A DNA stretch of 64,000 bases, from positions 124,001 through 188,000 of the forward strand of contig NZ_JBDLLW010000003.1 of the NCBI RefSeq assembly GCF_043789415.1, written 5' to 3'. The position numbers and the translations under genes are program-made. Of this stretch, positions 25,478 through 34,307 are shown piece after piece. This DNA is from Renibacterium sp043789415. Lineage in GTDB: Bacteria > Actinomycetota > Actinomycetes > Actinomycetales > Micrococcaceae. Every line of letters begins with the position of its first letter. Positions within the stretch are counted from its first letter, which is position 1. The notes under the pieces were generated by a model. The model was not told where the DNA came from, ran no database searches, and worked only from the letters and a program-made list of their open reading frames with translations.

Positions 25478-26785
25478 TCACGAAGTATTCTGAGATCGCC
25501 GTTCTGTGACGGAGCGACGTCGCAAAACCAGCAGATGAAGGGTCCCGCCGAGCAGCACCAGGACGAGAAGCACCCCGAAACCGATCACGATCGTGGCAGG
25601 CAAAGCCGAGTCGAGTTGGGACGGCGGCAGGGCCACCGGAGTAGTGGGTTCCGGCAGCGTCGGGCCCGCGCTGCTGCTCGGGATGGGGCTGGGTTTTGCG
25701 GGCGTCGAACTGGGCTGATTGCGCCGATGCACCGTGATCCAGTCTTGCAGGCTCGGCAAGGGGCTGACCGTCACGGGAGCCACATCGGCGTTCACCGCGG
25801 CATCTGCATCCAGGACACCCCAACCATAGGTGCTGTTCGGAATCGGACTGCCGGCGGGCTTGGCCGAGCGAAGAATCCGATTGATCACCTGGGCGGCCTT
25901 CATCTCCGGGTACTTCGAGCGGATCAGCGCGGCCACTCCGGCGACCAGGGGCGCAGCTCCGCTGCTGCCGCTCCAATTCGCGTAGCCGGCTCCGGGAACC
26001 GCGCCCACCAGCGCCTCAGCCGGAGCGGAGACCGCAATGGTGATGCCCTGGGTGGATGAAGTCTGCGAGGAGGTACCGTCCTTCTTCAGCCCGGCGACGG
26101 CGACCACGCCCGGAATGGTCGCGGGTGCCCCCACCTGAGTCATTCCGGATTCTCGATTGCCGACCGCTGCGACGATCACCACATCATGAGCCTCCGCATA
26201 GAGGAAAGCACTGTCCCAGCTAGCCGGCCAGGCCGGTGAAGTGCTGCTCAAGGACATATTGATCACCTTCGCCCCCTGGTCCACTGCCCAGCGCACCGCT
26301 TCCGGAATCTGCTCGTCGATGCTCTTACCGGAAGGGTTGGCGCTGCCCAGCCAAGTGGAGATCGTCAGCAGCTGAGCTTCCGGCGCGACTCCCACCACGC
26401 CATCGGGCTTGGGGCTGTCCGCCGGCTTACCGCCGTGACCTCTTCCAGCTAGCAGGGAGGCCACCAGGGTGCCATGCACCGGTTCCTCGCCGATTCCCTT
26501 CTGGCCGTCGGCATCGCCGGCCCCGGAGACATCGGTGCCTCCCACCACGGCCCCTTGGAGATCCGGGTGAGAGCCATCCACGCCGCTGTCGATGATGGCG
26601 ACCTTGACTCCGGCTCCCTTCGTGCTCTCCCAAGCCTTCGCAATGCCGTATTCCTCGAGCCAGTACTCCCCGTTTCGCATCCCGTCAGCAATCGCCGTGA
26701 CGGGGCTCAGCAGGCTCAGCAAAGTCAGCCCCGGCACCGCTAGTGCGATAGCGGCGAGGCCGTGTCTTCGAGCGATTCGGACCAT
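25478..26785 (-). CDS. Membrane-anchored subtilisin-family protease, mycosin-like
   Basis: The 435-residue S8 peptidase has a signal peptide (residues 1-33, ending VTAIA), catalytic Asp in VAIIDSGVDGSHPD, His in VHGTLVASLLAG and Ser in WSGSSGAAPLVAG. A Pro/Ser-rich linker and a C-terminal transmembrane segment (ATIVIGFGVLLVLVLLGGT) follow. This is the layout of mycosins, the MycP proteases of type VII secretion. No esx or ecc genes lie nearby, so it is either an orphan or acts with a distant system. Mycosin as opposed to a general wall-anchored subtilase is a likely but unproven call. Confidence 0.88.
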   Translation of the reverse strand: MVRIARRHGLAAIALAVPGLTLLSLLSPVTAIADGMRNGEYWLEEYGIAKAWESTKGAGVKVAIIDSGVDGSHPDLQGAVVGGTDVSGAGDADGQKGIGEEPVHGTLVASLLAGRGHGGKPADSPKPDGVVGVAPEAQLLTISTWLGSANPSGKSIDEQIPEAVRWAVDQGAKVINMSLSSTSPAWPASWDSAFLYAEAHDVVIVAAVGNRESGMTQVGAPATIPGVVAVAGLKKDGTSSQTSSTQGITIAVSAPAEALVGAVPGAGYANWSGSSGAAPLVAGVAALIRSKYPEMKAAQVINRILRSAKPAGSPIPNSTYGWGVLDADAAVNADVAPVTVSPLPSLQDWITVHRRNQPSSTPAKPSPIPSSSAGPTLPEPTTPVALPPSQLDSALPATIVIGFGVLLVLVLLGGTLHLLVLRRRSVTERRSQNTS

Positions 26786-26841
26786 AGGGTTTTGAATGCC
26801 TTCGGGTAGACGATGCTGTCTGGGCTGGTGCAGGGGCGGAA

Positions 26842-27792
26842 CTATTTTAAAGACAACGCAATGCCATCAAGAATATCGTGTTCGCTCGTGGTGGCAGTGC
26901 TCAGCGCTCCCGCACTGAGCTCTGCCAGGCTTTCCAGAATGGTTCTCCAGAGCAATGCACCGGCACCGATGACATCGACTCGCCCCGGATGCATATACGG
27001 CAGTGCGGCTCTCTCGGCTTTGCTCATCGCAGTCAATGACGCCGCGGCACGGCTCAGCTCCTGGAAGCTGAGCGAGGATCCATTGATGGCTTGGGCTTGA
27101 TAATCCGGCAGCTCGAGGGCGTGAGCGGTCACCGTGGTGATGGTTCCGGCGACTCCGATCACCCGGCGCACCTGGGCCAGTGGAATCTGCTCAGCCACCT
27201 CGGCAATAATGCGCGCTGCCTCTGCTCTTGCCGCGGCAACCTCCGCTTCGAGGGGCGGATCCGAGTGCAGATAACGCTCGGTGAACCGGACGCAGCCCAT
27301 ATTGACGCTACGGGCAGCGGCCACCCGGCCACCGGCGCCGATCACGAACTCCGTACTGCCCCCGCCGAGATCGACCACGAGCACGGACTGGGCTGCGGCG
27401 TCGGGCAGCACGCTGACTGCCCCGGCGAAGGACAGCTCCGCTTCCTCAGACCCGGGCACCACATCGGGCGCGACCCCCAAGCGATGCTTGATTCCAGCAA
27501 TGAAGATCTCCCGGTTTTCGGCGTCCCTGGTCGCTGAAGTGGCGACGAAGCGCACGGCTTCGACGTCGTGCTGGCTGATCAGCGAGGCATAGTCGTCAAC
27601 GGCGGCAAAGGTGCGTTCCAAGGCTTCCTCGGCGAAGGCACCGTTGGCGTCCACCCCCTGCCCCAAACGAACGACCCGCATTTCCCGGTGCAGATCGCTC
27701 AGTCGCACGCTGCCATCGGCCTCAGCGGAGAGATCTGCGATCAACAAGCGGATCGAATTCGTGCCGCAGTCAATGGCAGCTACTCGTTTCAT
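26842..27792 (-). CDS. ppx: Ppx/GppA family exopolyphosphatase
   Basis: The 316-residue ASKHA-fold phosphatase begins VAAIDCGTNSIRLLIAD. It has the second phosphate motif VVDLGGGSTEFVIG and the VIGVAGTITTVTA loop. Family members hydrolyse polyphosphate or pppGpp; actinobacterial single-domain copies act mainly on polyphosphate. The start is ATG 27792, overlapping DUF501 by 4 bp; the frame is open upstream to 27930 only because it runs antiparallel inside that gene. It is the last gene of the eno operon. Confidence 0.92.
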   Translation of the reverse strand: MKRVAAIDCGTNSIRLLIADLSAEADGSVRLSDLHREMRVVRLGQGVDANGAFAEEALERTFAAVDDYASLISQHDVEAVRFVATSATRDAENREIFIAGIKHRLGVAPDVVPGSEEAELSFAGAVSVLPDAAAQSVLVVDLGGGSTEFVIGAGGRVAAARSVNMGCVRFTERYLHSDPPLEAEVAAARAEAARIIAEVAEQIPLAQVRRVIGVAGTITTVTAHALELPDYQAQAINGSSLSFQELSRAAASLTAMSKAERAALPYMHPGRVDVIGAGALLWRTILESLAELSAGALSTATTSEHDILDGIALSLK

Positions 27793-28433
27793 GCTTCCTC
27801 CGCCTCGACCTGCGCGAGCTCGTCCTGTTTCTGCTGCTCGAGCCGCTTGACATGCCGGCTGAGATCCTTGGTGGGCACCGGGGCTTCGGCGTCCCAGGCT
27901 CCTACACAGTAACAGCGCTCCGCCGTCCACCAGGGGGCGATCAGTTCGAGCGTCTCATCGCCCAAGAGATTCACCCCGGGGCCAGCGGCGAGTGTATGCC
28001 CGGTCAGCACGTGCAAGCATTTCACTCGCTGTGGCATGCCCCCCGCGGAGATCCCGTCGATTTCAGGGACTTCGCCGACGCCGGAGAGCTCGCCGATCTC
28101 CTGGCGCGCCGCCAGATATGCCAGATGCGCTCGTTCGTGCGCAGCGGCGAGTACGGCGTCCTGGGCCAGTCGTTCGTTCATCTGAGTCATCACACCATCG
28201 GCTTCCAAGCGGGAGACCGCCGCGGTGATCACCGGATGCGTTAGATAGAAAGTGGTGGGAAAGGGAATCCCATTGCTCAACCGAGGCGCGGTGGCGGCCA
28301 CCAGCGGATTGCCACAAACACAGCGGGCGGGAATCGTCACGACGTCACGCACCGGACGTCCTAGCTGCAAACTCAGAGTATCGAGGTCGTGGGCGCTCGG
28401 CTTCTCCTGGATTGATCTGTCGGCGCTGCTCAC
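27789..28433 (-). CDS. DUF501 domain-containing protein
   Basis: The 214-residue protein lies, as in most actinobacteria, between the DivIC-like gene and ppx. Motifs include ARCVCGNPLVAATAPRL, the histidine in FYLTHP, the CLH in VKCLHVLTGH and RCYCVGAW. The conserved cysteines suggest a metal site. No biochemical function is known. The 3' end overlaps ppx by ATGA. Confidence 0.9.
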   Translation of the reverse strand: MSSADRSIQEKPSAHDLDTLSLQLGRPVRDVVTIPARCVCGNPLVAATAPRLSNGIPFPTTFYLTHPVITAAVSRLEADGVMTQMNERLAQDAVLAAAHERAHLAYLAARQEIGELSGVGEVPEIDGISAGGMPQRVKCLHVLTGHTLAAGPGVNLLGDETLELIAPWWTAERCYCVGAWDAEAPVPTKDLSRHVKRLEQQKQDELAQVEAEEA

Positions 28434-28467
28434 TCGACTACTCCTCAGCGTGGGTTCATAGATGGTG

Positions 28468-29166
28468 TTACTCGGTGGCGGATCTCAGGATTGACTGCCA
28501 GAGACCATCGACCCAGGGCAGCGAATCCGGATTGGCACTCGTCCCCGCTTCCTGCGGCGCGGCCGGAGTGCTCGATCCGCCGTAAACCCAGTAACCGGTC
28601 TCACCGGGCATCATCATATTAACCCGATCCCGGGCCTGTTGTTTCACATAGGCCGGATCATTCCAGCGGGAGATCTGGTTCTGCAGGTCCTTCTGCTGCT
28701 CCTGCTCAGCGACGATATCTGCCTTCAAGGAGGCGATATTCGAACGTTGTTGAAGGTAGGTGTTCAGCGTGGGGGTGAGCATCACGGCGATGGCGATCAC
28801 CACGACGACCAGTGCGATCAGCCGCCCGGAAAAGGACTTCGCAGGAACCGGAGCGCTCGGCGTGCTTCGCTCCACCGAGGATCTGACGGCGCTCGGTGCG
28901 GGCTTGCTACCAGCGGACCTGTCTTGTGGTCTCACCGGAGCAGCTTTGGAGCGGCCGAGGTTTGCCCTCGCACCATTGGCTTTCAAACCACTGGCCCTCG
29001 TACCGTTGGTTCGGGCGCTGCCCGAAGCACGCTGGGCTTTGGTCGCCGATCTGCCAGGAGCGACTCTGGGTTCCGAGATCGCAGGAGCCTTCGGAACCGG
29101 GTTCGGCGAGCTGTCCGTTTCGGCCGGTCGAGAGGCGCGTGGCACCTTGGGACGACGAGTGGCCAT
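28468..29166 (-). CDS. DivIC/FtsB-family septum formation initiator protein
   Basis: The 232-residue bitopic protein has a basic, Ala/Ser/Pro-rich cytoplasmic tail of about 115 residues and one membrane helix (LIALVVVVIAIAVMLTP). A short coiled coil (ASLKADIVAEQEQQKDLQNQ) and the DivIC-like RWNDPAYVKQQARDRV end follow. These proteins link FtsQ/FtsL in the divisome. The long cytoplasmic tail is typical of actinobacteria. It is preceded by eno in the same direction. Confidence 0.88.
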   Translation of the reverse strand: MATRRPKVPRASRPAETDSSPNPVPKAPAISEPRVAPGRSATKAQRASGSARTNGTRASGLKANGARANLGRSKAAPVRPQDRSAGSKPAPSAVRSSVERSTPSAPVPAKSFSGRLIALVVVVIAIAVMLTPTLNTYLQQRSNIASLKADIVAEQEQQKDLQNQISRWNDPAYVKQQARDRVNMMMPGETGYWVYGGSSTPAAPQEAGTSANPDSLPWVDGLWQSILRSATE

Positions 29167-29190
29167 GGAAAAACCTTCTTCGGCAGAGCG

Positions 29191-29227
29191 TTGGGCTGGC
29201 TAGACCTTTTTAGCATAGCCAGCCCAA
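29191..29227 (-). repeat. 12-bp inverted repeat between eno and the DivIC-like gene
   Basis: TTGGGCTGGCTA at 29191-29202 pairs perfectly with 29216-29227. It lies within the 65-bp gap inside an otherwise conserved operon, so it could reduce readthrough or protect the eno transcript end. The T run lies in the loop, not after the stem, so a simple terminator is uncertain. Confidence 0.6.
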
Positions 29228-29231
29228 GCGC

Positions 29232-30515
29232 TTAGTTAGCCGAGAAACGCGGGAAAGCGCTCCGACCGGCGTAGCGAGCGGCGTCGTCGAGATCTTCTTC
29301 GATGCGCAGCAGCTGGTTGTATTTGGCGACCCGCTCTGAGCGTGCCGGAGCGCCGGTCTTGATCTGACCAGCGTTGGTGGCCACCGCGATATCCGCGATC
29401 GTGGTGTCTTCGGTCTCACCGGAGCGGTGCGAGGTGATCGTGGTGTAACGGCTGCGCTGAGCCAGCGAAACCGCGTCCAGGGTCTCGGTGAGCGAACCGA
29501 TCTGATTGACCTTAACCAGCAGCGAATTAGCGGCTCCGGAGTCGATGCCGCGCTGCAGGCGCTCAGGGTTGGTGACGAAGAGATCGTCGCCGACGATCTG
29601 AACCTTATCGCCGATCGCGGCGGTCAGCGTCTTCCAGCCTTCCCAGTCCTCTTCATCGAGCGGATCTTCGATGGAGACCAACGGGTAGTCTCGCACGAGT
29701 TCCTCGTAGTAAGCGCTCATCTGCTCAGCGGATTTGGCCTGCCCCTCGAACTGGTAGGCGCCGTCCTTGAAGAACTCGCTGGAAGCGACGTCGAGTGCCA
29801 GCGCGATGTCCTTGCCCGGGGTGTAACCGGCGCGCTTGATCGCTTCGGTGATCAAGTCCAGGGCAGCGCGGTTGGAGGGCAGGTTCGGCGCGAAACCACC
29901 CTCGTCACCCAGGCCGGTAGCCAAGCCCTTTTCATGCAGCACCTTCTTGAGTTCGTGGTAAACCTCAACACCCCAGCGCAGGCCCTCGGAGAAGCTGCTG
30001 GCACCCAGCGGCACCACCATGAACTCCTGGATATCGACGTCGGAATCAGCGTGCGAGCCTCCGTTCAGGATGTTCATCAACGGCACCGGCAGCACATGGG
30101 CGTTCGGGCCGCCCAGGTAGCGGTAGAGCGGCAGATCAGCGGAATCGGCAGCGGCATTGGCCACCGCGAGGGAGACGCCAAGGATCGCATTAGCGCCGAG
30201 CTTTCCCTTATTGGGAGTGCCATCGAGATCGATCATGGTCTGGTCGATCAGCCGCTGGTCAGTGGCATCGAAGCCCAGCAGCGCGGGAGCGATCACATCG
30301 ATCACGGCGGCAACCGCCTGCTCGACGCCTTTGCCCAGGTAACGTGCCTTATCCCCGTCTCGCTTCTCGACGGCTTCAAAGGCACCGGTGGATGCACCGG
30401 AGGGAACTGCTGCCCGGCCCACTGAACCGTCGTCCAGTCCGACCTCAACCTCGACCGTGGGATTGCCACGGGAATCCAGAATTTCGCGTGCATGAATGGC
30501 ATCAATAATGGCCAT
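29232..30515 (-). CDS. eno: Enolase
   Basis: Enolase interconverts 2-phosphoglycerate and phosphoenolpyruvate in the cytoplasm and also sits in RNA degradosomes. The 427-residue protein starts MAIIDAIHAREILDSRG and has the signature LLVKVNQIGSLTE. The magnesium-binding VSIEDPL and GDDLFVT segments and the SHRSGETED loop are present. Length is standard. It heads the four-gene block with the DivIC-like gene, DUF501 and ppx. Confidence 0.97.
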   Translation of the reverse strand: MAIIDAIHAREILDSRGNPTVEVEVGLDDGSVGRAAVPSGASTGAFEAVEKRDGDKARYLGKGVEQAVAAVIDVIAPALLGFDATDQRLIDQTMIDLDGTPNKGKLGANAILGVSLAVANAAADSADLPLYRYLGGPNAHVLPVPLMNILNGGSHADSDVDIQEFMVVPLGASSFSEGLRWGVEVYHELKKVLHEKGLATGLGDEGGFAPNLPSNRAALDLITEAIKRAGYTPGKDIALALDVASSEFFKDGAYQFEGQAKSAEQMSAYYEELVRDYPLVSIEDPLDEEDWEGWKTLTAAIGDKVQIVGDDLFVTNPERLQRGIDSGAANSLLVKVNQIGSLTETLDAVSLAQRSRYTTITSHRSGETEDTTIADIAVATNAGQIKTGAPARSERVAKYNQLLRIEEDLDDAARYAGRSAFPRFSAN

Positions 30516-30758
30516 GGAGTGCTCCTTGAGCTTTCAGGGTGTGCAGACGTGCTGCGCCGTCTGCACGGCGAACAAACATATCTCTCTAAGCCTATAGCCC
30601 GAGGGGCCTCAACCGAACTTGTGAGCGTGGGCCACTTACCCCTCCCCACTGAAACAGGGTTTCGGTGGGCTAGACCGTCCCTCCCCACTGAAACAGTGGT
30701 TTCACTGGGAAGGAATACCAGAAAAACCACAAGCTCCGAGGAAACTACTTCCCAGGCG
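30516..30758. repeat. Two CCCACTGAAA hairpins upstream of eno
   Basis: This gene-free stretch holds the eno leader and two inverted repeats. One pairs 30645-30655 with 30659-30669, the other 30684-30694 with 30699-30709, each with one imperfect pair; the second also contains a perfect CCACTG-AAA-CAGTGG. The arm word CCCACTGAAA is the same as in the hairpins at 1636-1709. They may be a dispersed palindromic repeat. Confidence 0.65.
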
Positions 30759-30809
30759 TTGACAGAAGATATTCAGCGATATATCGTTGACGTATCGCGA
30801 TAGATATCG
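30759..30809 (+). promoter_or_regulatory. Promoter and operator of the PadR gene
   Basis: A perfect TTGACA lies at 30759-30764. Downstream are two palindromes, CGATATATCG at 30777-30786 and TATCGCGATA at 30793-30802, their centres 16 bp apart, then GATATC at 30803-30808. The region overlaps the likely -10 box. TATCG-type dyads are typical for PadR-like repressors, so autoregulation by the adjacent gene is likely. Confidence 0.7.
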
Positions 30810-30838
30810 TGACACCTACTGAAGAAAGATTTCACACC

Positions 30839-31483
30839 ATGAAAAACGAACATCGATTCCAAGAATTCCGTCATCATCACGATCCCCGTGGCGTCGGCGA
30901 AGAAGAAAATAAAGGCCGAGGCGGCCGCGGACCCCGCGGTGGCGGTGGATTCGGTCCTCGCGGGCCGCACCGTGGCGGCAGAGGTTTCGGCCCGGGCGGC
31001 TTCGGACCAGGCTTCCCCCCAGGATTCGGCTTCGGAGCCGGTGGCCGGGCCAAGAAGGGCGACGTGCGAAACGCCATCCTCTCCCTGCTCAGCCAGTCCA
31101 GCTACAACGGCTACGGCCTGATCAAGGCGATCGCGGTTCATTCCGACGGCGCCTGGCGGCCCAGCCCCGGGTCGATCTACCCTGCACTGACCACCCTGCA
31201 GGCCGAGGGCTTGATCATCTCGGTGGGCGAAGGGCGTCGCACCGAATTCGAGCTCAACGATGCCGGGCGCGCTTATGTGGCTGAGCATCAGGATGAGCTG
31301 GCCGCGGTCTGGGAAGAAGTCAATGAGGAAGCCGGAGCCGCCCAGGACCTGCGGATGAGCATTGGCAAGTTGATGGGAGCCGTGCAGCAGATCAGCCTGG
31401 ATGGCACGGAGGAACAGCTCCGCACCGTCACCGCTTCTCTGGACGAAGCCCGCCGCACGATTTACAAGCTGCTCTCGGACTGA
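30839..31483 (+). CDS. PadR-family transcriptional regulator with Gly/Arg-rich N-terminus
   Basis: Residues 70-150 form the PadR winged helix (VRNAILSLLSQSSYNGYGLI, SPGSIYPALTTLQAEGLI) and the C-terminal helix region dimerises. The first 65 residues are unusual: His-rich (RFQEFRHHHDPRG) and then a Gly/Arg/Phe/Pro stretch with RGGRG and GPRGP repeats, like RGG boxes of nucleic-acid-binding proteins. I use ATG 30839; GTG 30809 would sit on the operator. There is no divergent transporter gene next to it, so targets other than itself are unknown. It converges on the photolyase gene. Confidence 0.88.
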   Translation: MKNEHRFQEFRHHHDPRGVGEEENKGRGGRGPRGGGGFGPRGPHRGGRGFGPGGFGPGFPPGFGFGAGGRAKKGDVRNAILSLLSQSSYNGYGLIKAIAVHSDGAWRPSPGSIYPALTTLQAEGLIISVGEGRRTEFELNDAGRAYVAEHQDELAAVWEEVNEEAGAAQDLRMSIGKLMGAVQQISLDGTEEQLRTVTASLDEARRTIYKLLSD

Positions 31484-31513
31484 TCCGATGGCCGCCCCCT
31501 TTATCGCCAATCA

Positions 31514-31562
31514 GCTGGCAGCGAGTCGCTCAGCGCACCGACGTCGCAAACTCGCTGCCAGC
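31514..31562. repeat. 13-bp inverted repeat after the PadR gene
   Basis: GCTGGCAGCGAGT at 31514-31526 pairs perfectly with 31550-31562 across 23 bases. It starts 31 bases past the padR stop. There is no T tract, so it may be a palindromic repeat or part of a bidirectional stop signal. Confidence 0.6.
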
Positions 31563-31640
31563 CAAGGCGCCGATCTAACGCCCGCCGGGGTTCTGATCTA
31601 TCGGCCTGATCCACAGTTGCAAAACTCCACTTTTAGGCCT

Positions 31641-31682
31641 GGAAGTTGTGCCTAGTTTCCCGCTTTCCTTGGCACAACTTCC
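31641..31682. repeat. 12-bp inverted repeat before the photolyase stop
   Basis: GGAAGTTGTGCC at 31641-31652 pairs perfectly with 31671-31682 across 18 bases. It lies 28 bases past the photolyase stop on the minus strand, a usual place for a terminator, but lacks a T tract. Confidence 0.6.
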
Positions 31683-31709
31683 GGCAAGCTGGGCGATGCT
31701 GGTCTCAAG

Positions 31710-33122
31710 CTAGCTGAGGGCTTCACGCATCGCCTGGTAAGCGGCGAGCGCACGCTCTCGCGAAGCGGCAAGCTCCACCAGCGGCTCAGGATAATCCAGA
31801 TCTTGCCCTAGCACGGGTGAAGCCTTCCACGGTTCATGAATGAGCCGCTCATCGAAGGCGGCTAGTTCAGGAACGAAGTGCCGAAGGTACGCACCGGCGG
31901 CATCGAACTTCTTAGACTGAGTCACCGGGTTGAAGATTCGAAAATATGGCGCGGCATCTGCGCCCGAGCCCGCTACCCATTGCCAGTTAGCCGGGTTACT
32001 GGCAGCATCGGCGTCAACCAGAGTGTCCCAGAACCACTGTTCGCCGATCCTCCAATCAACCAGCAAGTTCTTCACCAGAAAACTGGCTACCACCATCCGA
32101 ACCCGATTATGCATCCAACCGGTCTGCCAGAGCTGACGCATTCCGGCATCAACCAACGGATACCCGGTGCGGCCTTGCTGCCAAGCCGCCAATTCGGCGG
32201 GTGAAGGGGCCAGCCAATTAAACCGATCAAACTCTTCGCGATAGTTCTGAGTTGCTAAATCGGGGTTGTTATAGAGCAGATGCCAACAGAACTCTCGCCA
32301 GCCCACTTCGCTGCGAAAGACCGCAGAGTCTTGAGGATCGAGACCCCGAGTTTTTTCCACAACATGCCAGAGCTGCAAGGGACTGAGTTCACCGAATCGC
32401 AAATGTGGGCTCAACCTACTGGTCGCCTCAACGGCTGGTTCGTCCCGGGCCGAAGCATAATCTTTAGCTTGACGGTCAAGAAAATCCGCCACCCGCTGCT
32501 GAGCACCGCTTTCTCCTGGCTGCCATTCTTCTGCGAGCCCTGCAGACCAGTCAGGATTCGTCGGCAATAAAGCCCAGTCGTCTAATGACTCCCCTGCCAC
32601 CGGAGAAATGCTCACCACCTGCTGGGGCGCGGCAAGAGGTTCACGAGGTTGTAGCTTTTCCATACAAGCACGCCAAAAAGGAGTGAAGACCTTATAGGGC
32701 CCGCCATTGCCGGTCTTGAGTTCCCAGGGTTCGAAGAGCAAATTGGCTTTGAAACTCTCTGCCCTAAGACCAGAGTCGCTCAGTGAGGCCTTGAGCCCGG
32801 CGTCAAGAGTGCGTTCCGGCCCGCCGTAACGCCGGTTCCAGAAGACGGCGTCCAAACTCAATTCTTCGACTAAAGCTGGGATGATCTTGCCGGCGTCACC
32901 CCGGCGCAAGATCAATTCACCGCCGAGATCTTGCAGACGCGCGGCTAGCTCTGAAAGTGAATGATGCAACCACCAACGGGCGGCACCGCCCAGCGGGCGG
33001 ATACCTGCTGACTCGTCCTCCAAAACGTAGAGCACGAGCACTTCGCCCTGATCACAAGCGGCCGAAAGAGCGGGATTATCCTCGATCCGCAGATCATTCC
33101 GAAGCCAGACCAAGGAGCGCAT
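31710..33122 (-). CDS. phr: Deoxyribodipyrimidine photolyase
   Basis: The 470-residue protein repairs cyclobutane pyrimidine dimers with blue light. It has the N-terminal antenna domain (RSLVWLRNDLRIEDNPAL) and a C-terminal FAD domain with LVDAGMRQLWQTGWMHNRVRM. The ASNPANWQWVAGSGADAAPYFRIFNP block holds flavin contacts and lesion-binding residues. It is of the class I type. The cryptochrome possibility remains as for any family member, but the repair motifs are complete. Confidence 0.93.
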   Translation of the reverse strand: MRSLVWLRNDLRIEDNPALSAACDQGEVLVLYVLEDESAGIRPLGGAARWWLHHSLSELAARLQDLGGELILRRGDAGKIIPALVEELSLDAVFWNRRYGGPERTLDAGLKASLSDSGLRAESFKANLLFEPWELKTGNGGPYKVFTPFWRACMEKLQPREPLAAPQQVVSISPVAGESLDDWALLPTNPDWSAGLAEEWQPGESGAQQRVADFLDRQAKDYASARDEPAVEATSRLSPHLRFGELSPLQLWHVVEKTRGLDPQDSAVFRSEVGWREFCWHLLYNNPDLATQNYREEFDRFNWLAPSPAELAAWQQGRTGYPLVDAGMRQLWQTGWMHNRVRMVVASFLVKNLLVDWRIGEQWFWDTLVDADAASNPANWQWVAGSGADAAPYFRIFNPVTQSKKFDAAGAYLRHFVPELAAFDERLIHEPWKASPVLGQDLDYPEPLVELAASRERALAAYQAMREALS

Positions 33123-33203
33123 GATTCGAATCTACCGTGAACCCGCCTCGTCTGAGGTTTTTATTGCCAGAGTCTTTGCTGAGATGGTGCCAGATGATCT
33201 TAT

Positions 33204-34265
33204 TCAGCGACCATACGGTACTGAGGGCAGGGCGATCGGGCTTGGGTTCAAAACAACCCAAGCAACGGCTAGCTCACTCAGCCGATGCAGCTGCTCTGCA
33301 TCACCATCGCCGGAGCGCAATGCCTTGACAAGCACTTGTGCTTCGTCAAGCTCGCTGGCGGATAATGCGTTGCCGCTCGCAAAGTGCTCGGGCAGCACGT
33401 CGAGCATCTTCTTGAACTCGCGATCCCAGTTCGCGCCACCGTTGCCCAGAATCTCGTGGGAGATCCGCCCAGTGATGCGGATCGCTTCGCCTTGCACGGT
33501 TTTCGCCGCACCAGATGAGGGCACGAGCATTTCCCAAAGCAATTCATACTGCTCCCGCCAGCCGCCATCGGATACCAGAATCGGCGATACCCCATCGTGT
33601 ACCTTCCGTTCCACAACAGGGGTGACGCCGGAGAGAGCGTATAGCTCTGCCAGCCCGGCCTCCGTCTCGGCGAGATAATCGGGATTGAAGTTTGCCCGGT
33701 GGAACTCGAAGTCCTTGCCGATCCTTTCTACCTCGTAACGCATCTCATCGGTAACGGCAGTTCCCGCCTCAAGTAGCAGTTTGACGACCTGCGCAGTATC
33801 CGCGATGGAGGCGTTGCGGGTGCGTCGCAGAGCGTACAGCAGAGGGGTCTCACCTTCTGTGTCGGTGACCGCCTGCAGATCAGCACCGTGTTGCAGCAGC
33901 ACCCGGGTCGTATTGACCTTTTGCCAGCCCGCTGCACCGTGCAAAGGAGTAACACCTCCGCTTCTTCTGCGCTCAATATCGGCACCGAGCGAGATCAACA
34001 GCGGAATCTGTGCCACTCGCCCCATTGAGGCACGTTCCCAGAGCGGCGTCCCACCGTATGCATCCGGAGTATCCACATCGAGTCCCTGGTCAGCCAACCA
34101 CAGGATCAACTCATCCGGACAGTCGAGAAAACCGATGGCTGTCTGCTTCTGATAACCACCGCGAGCATCCAATAAGCATTTATCAAAAACACGCTTGAGT
34201 TCCTCGACCGAAGCAGTCTTCAGCAACTCTCCGAAGTTTTTAGGGAGCGTCTTGCGCTTTGCCAT
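33204..34265 (-). CDS. Ankyrin-repeat protein
   Basis: The 353-residue protein has three or four ankyrin repeats at about residues 58-165, seen as YGGTPLWERASMG, SGGVTPLHGAAGW and EGETPLLYALRRT. Each is followed by an LLL-type helix and a GAD or GTA turn. The rest is alpha-helical with no recognised catalytic motif. It lies 81 bp before phr and on the same strand. Ankyrin repeats bind proteins; the partner is unknown. Base composition appears slightly less G+C-rich than that of the flanking housekeeping genes. Confidence 0.82.
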   Translation of the reverse strand: MAKRKTLPKNFGELLKTASVEELKRVFDKCLLDARGGYQKQTAIGFLDCPDELILWLADQGLDVDTPDAYGGTPLWERASMGRVAQIPLLISLGADIERRRSGGVTPLHGAAGWQKVNTTRVLLQHGADLQAVTDTEGETPLLYALRRTRNASIADTAQVVKLLLEAGTAVTDEMRYEVERIGKDFEFHRANFNPDYLAETEAGLAELYALSGVTPVVERKVHDGVSPILVSDGGWREQYELLWEMLVPSSGAAKTVQGEAIRITGRISHEILGNGGANWDREFKKMLDVLPEHFASGNALSASELDEAQVLVKALRSGDGDAEQLHRLSELAVAWVVLNPSPIALPSVPYGR

Positions 34266-34307
34266 AACTCCTCCTTCACGGGTTATAAAGCGGTTCCGGA
34301 CAAAAAG

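Noticed and set aside
25478..26785. Naming the protease MycP1
   Set aside because: No type VII secretion genes are adjacent, so only the family is named.
31487..31655. Small plus-strand frame (about 55 codons) after padR
   Set aside because: It spans one inverted repeat, has no ribosome site and resembles no known small protein.
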